29,679 bases of DNA from a virus. Made by a program: the position numbers and the translations under genes. The stretch is taken from IMG/VR virus record IMGVR_UViG_3300009788_002710, positions 1-29,679 of that record; one strand, 5' to 3'. Positions 29,634 to 29,679 of this stretch are shown here, piece after piece. Position 1 is the stretch's first letter. Each line of letters opens with the position of its first letter. Below the pieces are notes generated by a model, which worked only from the letters and a program-made list of their open reading frames with translations, did not search any database and was not told the DNA's origin.

Positions 29634-29679
29634 TGCACGGAAATCAGCGTCACTGGCTCAGAGCACTAGACGATGAACC
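29633..29679 (+). CDS. Start of next gene, cut by right edge
   Basis: ATG 29633-29635 overlaps the previous stop (TAATG) and opens a frame MHGNQRHWLRALDDE that runs off the window. Too short to identify. Confidence 0.45.
   Translation, partial: MHGNQRHWLRALDDE

Noticed and set aside
1-29679. CRISPR array or insertion sequence
   Set aside because: No regularly spaced direct repeats with unique spacers, no transposase and no terminal inverted repeats were seen.

Overview
The window looks like part of a tailed double-stranded DNA phage or prophage (Caudoviricetes). The evidence is a large terminase, a portal, a proline-rich scaffold-like protein, an HK97-type major capsid protein, a head-tail adaptor candidate, a tail tube protein, a tyrosine integrase, a cytosine-5 methyltransferase, a tRNA cluster and a single-stranded DNA-binding protein. 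Genes are packed end to end with ATGA or TAATG stop/start overlaps and clear AGGAGG-type ribosome binding sites. No host housekeeping gene is visible, so the host cannot be named. Promoters match the bacterial sigma-70 consensus.

Layout. From about 25.6 kb leftwards nearly everything is on the minus strand. In transcription order: two small leader genes; the large terminase (24.7-22.9 kb); a hidden 53-aa ORF; a tandem glycoside-hydrolase/SH3 protein; small unknown genes; a cytosine methyltransferase; more unknown genes; a run of tiny single-helix membrane proteins (17.8-16.1 kb); a cluster of tRNA and tRNA-like genes separated by strong hairpins (16.1-15.2 kb); three small genes, one DUF6378-like; the integrase; then the morphogenesis block portal, scaffold, 66-aa protein, capsid, adaptor, completion protein and a Gp80-like fibre protein. 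After a terminator come a methyltransferase-like protein, a 1521-aa fibre with about 42 degenerate repeats, a glycosyltransferase, and a tail tube protein cut by the left edge. Tape measure and tail tip genes would be expected beyond that edge.

Right of 25.75 kb the genes are on the plus strand: short, mostly unrecognised proteins, an AT-rich iteron-like stretch with a 22-bp palindrome, and ssb. This resembles an early/replication arm. The two arms diverge from about 25.45-25.75 kb. There a strong minus-strand promoter is followed within about 60 nt by an intrinsic terminator, a layout resembling a lambda-type late promoter controlled by antitermination. Two further minus-strand promoters, in front of the portal and the small membrane-protein block, have the upstream gene's TGA stop inside their TTGACA box.

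Most assignments rest on motif reading only. Family names are from memory of the families, not from searches.
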